A DNA stretch of 64,000 nucleotides, from the NCBI GenBank assembly GCA_002393195.1, contig DGIK01000167.1, positions 62,001 to 126,000 of the forward strand. The letters run 5' to 3'. Shown here one piece after another: positions 60,463-64,000 of this stretch. The notes under the pieces are model-generated. The model saw only the letters and a program-made list of their open reading frames with translations, was not told the DNA's origin and did no database searches. A program made the position numbers and the translations under genes. Position 1 is the first letter of the stretch. Every line of letters starts with the position of its first letter. The DNA comes from Bacteroidales bacterium UBA3824 (lineage in GTDB: Bacteria; Bacteroidota; Bacteroidia; Bacteroidales; UBA3824).

Positions 60463-62511
60463 ATGTCAGAACAGACCAAGCAATATAAGCGCATTCTCGT
60501 AACGTCGGCGTTACCGTATGCCAATGGCCCTATACATATTGGGCACATGGCGGGTGTGTACATCCCGTCGGATATTTATGTAAGGTATCAACGTCTTCGT
60601 CATCGCGACGTAATCCACGTATGCGGCTCCGACGAACACGGCGTGGCTATCACCATGAGGGCTCGTAAGGAGGGCATCACGCCCCAGGACGTCATCGACA
60701 AGTACCACGCCCTCAATAAGAAAGCGTTTGAGGACTTTGGCATTAGTTTCGACATCTATTCGCGCACGTCATCGGACATCCACACGCAGACTTCGCAGGA
60801 GATTTTCAAGAAACTCTACAATGATGGCAAGTTTGTCGAGAAGACCACCGAACAGTATTATGACGAGGAGGCTCATCAATTTCTCGCCGACCGCTATATC
60901 ACCGGCACGTGCCCTCATTGCGGCAATACGGGGGCGTATGGCGACCAGTGCGAGAAGTGCGGCACAAGTCTCGACCCGACGGATTTGATAGACCCAAAAT
61001 CGACGATTTCGGGCAGCAAACCGGTCTTGAAAAAGACCACGCATTGGTACATGCCGCTCGACCAGTACCAGCAATTCCTCGAAAAATGGATTCTCCAAGA
61101 CCACAAGAATTGGAAGGTCAACGTCTATGGACAGTGCAAGAGTTGGCTCGACCAGGGATTGCAGCCGCGTGCCGTGAGCCGCGACCTCGATTGGGGCATC
61201 CCCGTACCCGTGGAGGGCGCGGAAGGCAAGGTGCTTTATGTATGGTTTGATGCGCCGATTGGCTACATCTCGTTCACCCGCCAACTGACCCCCGATTGGG
61301 AAAAATATTGGAAAGATCCCGATACAAAACTCGTCCATTTCATCGGCAAGGACAATATCGTGTTCCATTGCATCGTGTTCCCGTCGATTTTGAAGGCTGA
61401 GGGCACATACATCCTGCCCGACAATGTGCCCGCCAACGAGTTTTTGAATCTCGAAAACGACAAGATTTCCACGTCTCGTAATTGGGCGGTTTGGCTTCAC
61501 GAATATAATGAGGATTTCCCTGGCAAACAGGACGTTTTGCGTTATGTCTTGACTGCAAACGCTCCCGAAACCAAGGACAACGACTTCACGTGGAAGGATT
61601 TTCAACAGCGCAACAATTCTGAACTTGTGGCTGTGCTTGGCAACTTCGTTAACCGCACGTTGTTACTCACCGAAAAGTATTTTGGCAACGTTGTTCCGCA
61701 GCCGTCCGCGCTTACGGATTACGACAAGGAAACCCTCGCCAAAATCGCCCAAATCAAGGCTGACACCGAGCAGAGCATAGAACTCTACCGTTTCCGTGAG
61801 GCTTTGAACAATGCAATGGGTCTCGGTCGCCTCGGCAACAAGTACATCACCGATATGGAGCCGTGGAAGGTATGGAAAACCGACCCGGAGCGTGTGAAGG
61901 CTATCCTTTATGTAAACCTTCAAATAACTGCCGCCATTTCCACTGTGCTTGAGCCATTTATTCCTCATTCAACTGCCAAGCTGCGCGGCTTTATGAACAT
62001 CGCTGACACTTTGGAATGGGACACTGTCGGCAATGTGGAACTCGTAAAACCCGGTCATCAGTTGAACAAGTCGGCGTTGCTCTTTGAACCCATCACAGAC
62101 GAGGTGGTTCAGGCTCAGGTCGATAAGCTCAACCGCACCAAGATTGAGAATCAGCGCGAGAATTTCAAGCCTGAGGATCAGAAGCCCATCGTTACTTTTG
62201 ACGATTTCAATAAGTGCGACATCCGCACCGCCACCATCCTCGCCGCTGAGAAGGTTGCCAAGACCAACAAACTCCTGAAACTCACCGTTGACACCGGCAT
62301 CGACCAGCGCACGATAGTTTCGGGTATTGCAGAACATTACAAGCCCGAAGAAATTGTTGGTCGCAAGATACTGATGATTGTTAACCTCGAACCCCGCAAA
62401 ATCAAGGGCATCGAGAGCCGTGGAATGATTCTCTGCGCCACCGACGCCGCCGGTGCGCTCCATTTCCTCAATCCCGACGCGGAAATCGAGAATGGTTGCC
62501 AAATAGGGTAG
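60463..62511 (+). CDS. metG: Methionyl-tRNA synthetase
   Basis: 682 residues. HIGH motif in [14 protein letters not shown] position reads KISTSRN, the usual variant for this type; zinc-binding [20 protein letters not shown] (about residues 148-167). C-terminal tRNA-binding Trbp111-like domain ([31 protein letters not shown]) is fused. Confident. Confidence 0.96.
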   Translation: MSEQTKQYKRILVTSALPYANGPIHIGHMAGVYIPSDIYVRYQRLRHRDVIHVCGSDEHGVAITMRARKEGITPQDVIDKYHALNKKAFEDFGISFDIYSRTSSDIHTQTSQEIFKKLYNDGKFVEKTTEQYYDEEAHQFLADRYITGTCPHCGNTGAYGDQCEKCGTSLDPTDLIDPKSTISGSKPVLKKTTHWYMPLDQYQQFLEKWILQDHKNWKVNVYGQCKSWLDQGLQPRAVSRDLDWGIPVPVEGAEGKVLYVWFDAPIGYISFTRQLTPDWEKYWKDPDTKLVHFIGKDNIVFHCIVFPSILKAEGTYILPDNVPANEFLNLENDKISTSRNWAVWLHEYNEDFPGKQDVLRYVLTANAPETKDNDFTWKDFQQRNNSELVAVLGNFVNRTLLLTEKYFGNVVPQPSALTDYDKETLAKIAQIKADTEQSIELYRFREALNNAMGLGRLGNKYITDMEPWKVWKTDPERVKAILYVNLQITAAISTVLEPFIPHSTAKLRGFMNIADTLEWDTVGNVELVKPGHQLNKSALLFEPITDEVVQAQVDKLNRTKIENQRENFKPEDQKPIVTFDDFNKCDIRTATILAAEKVAKTNKLLKLTVDTGIDQRTIVSGIAEHYKPEEIVGRKILMIVNLEPRKIKGIESRGMILCATDAAGALHFLNPDAEIENGCQIG

Positions 62512-62515
62512 GGGC

Positions 62516-62552
62516 GTACCTCGTGTACGTTCCTGTACCTCGTGTACGTTCC
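62516..62552 (+). repeat. Two 18-bp repeats after metG
   Basis: GTACCTCGTGTACGTTCC at 62516-62533 and 62535-62552, 19-bp period, followed by CGTACAG. Imperfectly palindromic (GTAC halves). Confidence 0.85.
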
Positions 62553-62566
62553 CGTACAGAAGATGA

Positions 62567-63244
62567 TTATTTCATCAAATCCACCACAATCGACATTGGA
62601 CGGAAGGGGCTTTGGCCCCTTTCGTCGTTGTCGGGGGTGCGTTGCACAAAACCTTTGGAATAGTCGATTTTTTTTGTTACTGGCGTGCCGTCGGTGTCGT
62701 AGTAATGATAAAATTCGTATTTGGTAAAATTGGTCTTTTTCACCAATTCCAATGTCGATTCGTATGTCGGGAACCACAGATGCCCGCCGTCGCATACTTT
62801 GCCGTCCACGAATGAGCCGCCGCCGTCGGGGTCGAAGACGATTTTGCCGTCGTTGTCCTTGATGCAACGGTTGTTGTAGAGGTCGAAACGGTAGTCGGGT
62901 ATGGAAATCCTCAAATATCCGCCGGGTTTGAGGATACGGTAGATTTCGTTGATTGCGGCTGGCAGCGCGTCATATTCGATATGCTCAAAAACGTCCTCCG
63001 CCTGGTATGCGTCGATAGAATTGTCGGGCAGCGGGTACGGTTTGCAAACGTCGTGGAGAATGGTCTGATAGTTTGCACGTTTGATGGAAAGCCCCACAAG
63101 GCCTTTTATCTTGTATTCCTTCCTGAATGGAATGTCGCCCGCATAGAGGAAAATGAAGTCGCGATCTTTGATTTTTTCAAAGGTCAATTTGTTGAATACG
63201 TTGATGTAACGCAGTTTGGAGATTATTTGTGACAGTTTGTTCAT
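62567..63244 (-). CDS. Class I SAM-dependent methyltransferase
   Basis: 225 residues from ATG 63244 (MNKLSQIISKLRYINVFNKL), preferred over 63286 because the longer N-terminus is unrelated and a promoter lies between (TACATTTG on the minus strand at 63264-63271, -33 at 63292-63295, 20-bp spacer). Methyltransferase features: LHDVCKPYPLPDNSIDAYQA, EDVFEHIEYDALPAAINEIY and RILKPGGYLRISIPDY. The glycine-rich motif I is weak. Substrate unknown; distant relatives act on lipids or small molecules. Confidence 0.82.
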   Translation of the reverse strand: MNKLSQIISKLRYINVFNKLTFEKIKDRDFIFLYAGDIPFRKEYKIKGLVGLSIKRANYQTILHDVCKPYPLPDNSIDAYQAEDVFEHIEYDALPAAINEIYRILKPGGYLRISIPDYRFDLYNNRCIKDNDGKIVFDPDGGGSFVDGKVCDGGHLWFPTYESTLELVKKTNFTKYEFYHYYDTDGTPVTKKIDYSKGFVQRTPDNDERGQSPFRPMSIVVDLMK

Positions 63245-63263
63245 TATTTCATTGTTGTTTTTG

Positions 63264-63295
63264 CAAATGTAGTTACAAATGGGCAATCCTGCAAA
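63264..63295 (-). promoter_or_regulatory. Promoter of the methyltransferase gene
   Basis: Minus strand TTTG (63292-63295), a 20-bp spacer, TACATTTG (63264-63271). Confidence 0.6.
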
Positions 63296-63310
63296 TTTTT
63301 CAAAAATAAT

Positions 63311-63341
63311 TTTGTTGCGCTGCGTTTTTGGCGTATTTTTG
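63311..63341 (+). promoter_or_regulatory. Promoter of the GAF-domain gene
   Basis: TTTG 63311-63314, a 19-bp spacer, TATTTTTG 63334-63341, 21 bp before the ATG: consensus spacing. Confidence 0.7.
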
Positions 63342-63361
63342 CGGCAGGATTAATACTATCA

Positions 63362-63841
63362 ATGATTATGACACAATCAGAAAAAATTGCAAAATACGAG
63401 GAGATTGTTCCTCAGATAGAGGCTCTTGTGAGCGGTGTGGAATATGGCATCAGTTCGCTTGCCAATATTGCGGCGGTGATTCATAGGAATATGAATTTCT
63501 TTTGGACGGGATTTTATGTCGTTGATGGCGATTTTTTGCTTTTGGGACCATTTCAGGGCGATGCGGCTTGCATCAGGATTCCAAAGGGCAAGGGCGTATG
63601 CGGCAGCGCGTGGGCGCAGGGCAATACGATTGTCGTGAAGGATGTCGAGGAGTTTCCCGGACATATCGCTTGCAGTTCGCTTTCAAAGTCCGAAATCGTT
63701 GTCCCCGTTTTTTCCAATAGCGGCAATATCACGGCTGTTTTGGATATCGACAGCGACACCCTCGCAACCTTCGACGATGTTGACAAAAAGTATTTGGAAA
63801 AGATTGTAGAGACGTTGAAGGGGTATGAGAGGTTTGTTTAG
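63362..63841 (+). CDS. Free methionine-(R)-sulfoxide reductase (GAF domain)
   Basis: 159 residues. The fRMsr signature is present: FQGDAACIRIPKGKGVCGSA, NTIVVKDVEEFPGHIACSS and KSEIVVPVFSNSGNITAVLD, including the three Cys expected in redox chemistry (AACIRI, GVCGSA, HIACSS). The residue after HIAC is Ser rather than the common Asp. It reduces free methionine-R-sulfoxide. Start at ATG 63362; MTQSE from 63368 is an equal alternative. Confidence 0.88.
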   Translation: MIMTQSEKIAKYEEIVPQIEALVSGVEYGISSLANIAAVIHRNMNFFWTGFYVVDGDFLLLGPFQGDAACIRIPKGKGVCGSAWAQGNTIVVKDVEEFPGHIACSSLSKSEIVVPVFSNSGNITAVLDIDSDTLATFDDVDKKYLEKIVETLKGYERFV

Positions 63842-64000
63842 AGGAGAGATGGGGAAGATATGACGTTGTGATTAACACATTTTCCCTGTTTTGATTTCAT
63901 TGTCCAAGTATGTGAAAACATATTTAGGACTTTGAAAATATAGACCGGTCTTTGTTTCGGATAATTTTTGAAATGTTTCCGAATTGTACAATACATCAAA
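63842..64000. other. No gene seen at right edge
   Basis: Only 159 bp remain. A G/A-rich tract (GAGGAGAGATGGGGAAG, 63841-63857) follows the last stop; otherwise AT-rich with no promoter or gene recognised. Confidence 0.6.

Overview
The window looks like a chromosomal contig from an uncultivated Bacteroidota lineage, most likely Bacteroidales. Evidence: SprA and a PorZ-like protein of the type IX secretion system (T9SS); the Bacteroidota-only families DUF4175, DUF4270, DUF4292, DUF4294 and DUF4296; the conserved gene orders ruvA-sprA, ybeY-mnmG and DUF4270-glmS; promoters of the Bacteroidota form TTTG-N19/20-TAnnTTTG (for example TATCTTTG about 30-60 bp before many starts); and almost no Shine-Dalgarno sequences. 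No rRNA, phage or complete insertion sequence was seen. Menaquinone appears to be made by the futalosine route (mqnC).

Layout. 1-5.7 kb: the 3' part of dnaG, a tRNA with anticodon CAT, a HAD phosphatase, an exported protein, a decayed transglutaminase/M14 remnant, an Rpn-family nuclease with a 12-bp tandem repeat, and a small PHA_gran_rgn-like protein. 5.7-9.7 kb: a MORN-repeat exported protein, nadA, a 560-bp gene-free AT-rich region dense in DnaA-box-like 9-mers (candidate replication origin), and rpiB. 9.7-13.5 kb: VanZ-like protein, hemW-like radical SAM protein, DUF481 outer-membrane protein and a flippase. 13.5-24 kb: one long tightly packed operon, dut - TPR - DUF4292 lipoprotein - EnvC-like - DUF4175 - anti-sigma-like ATPase - ybeY - mnmG. 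It is followed by a roughly 315-bp MITE-like element, uvrC, and a block of 51-bp hairpin repeats.

26.9-31.7 kb is a minus-strand block: a SiaC-like protein, a lipoprotein, and the run DUF4296 - recO - acidic protein - S41 protease. 31.7-33.8 kb is an accessory patch: two directly repeated copies of a toxin-antitoxin locus, one collapsed into an antitoxin/toxin chimera, flank a gene that may belong to the uracil-DNA-glycosylase superfamily. 33.8-39.1 kb: mqnC, an LD-carboxypeptidase, a possible caspase-fold protein, a DUF4294 protein, a second Rpn gene nearly identical to the first but inverted, and a membrane protein. 39.1-47.2 kb: ruvA and the very large sprA. 47.3-56.6 kb: a small orphan protein, a third Rpn gene, a polyprenyl synthase, ruvC, the PorZ-like protein, a response regulator, a truncated GT5-type protein, DUF4270 and glmS. 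56.6-64 kb: two adjacent Fic-domain genes (one with degenerate motifs), a fourth Rpn gene, an SDR enzyme, metG, a methyltransferase and a free-methionine sulfoxide reductase.

Most genes are housekeeping (replication/repair: dnaG, recO, ruvA, ruvC, uvrC, dut; translation: metG, mnmG, ybeY; envelope and secretion: sprA, PorZ, EnvC-like, DUF4175, flippase, glmS). The unusual content is in the repeats (dyad-symmetric 28-mers, 51-bp tandem hairpins, a MITE-like element, in-frame 12-bp repeats), the four Rpn paralogues, the duplicated toxin-antitoxin locus, the Fic pair and the candidate origin. I ran no searches; every family name rests on reading motifs.
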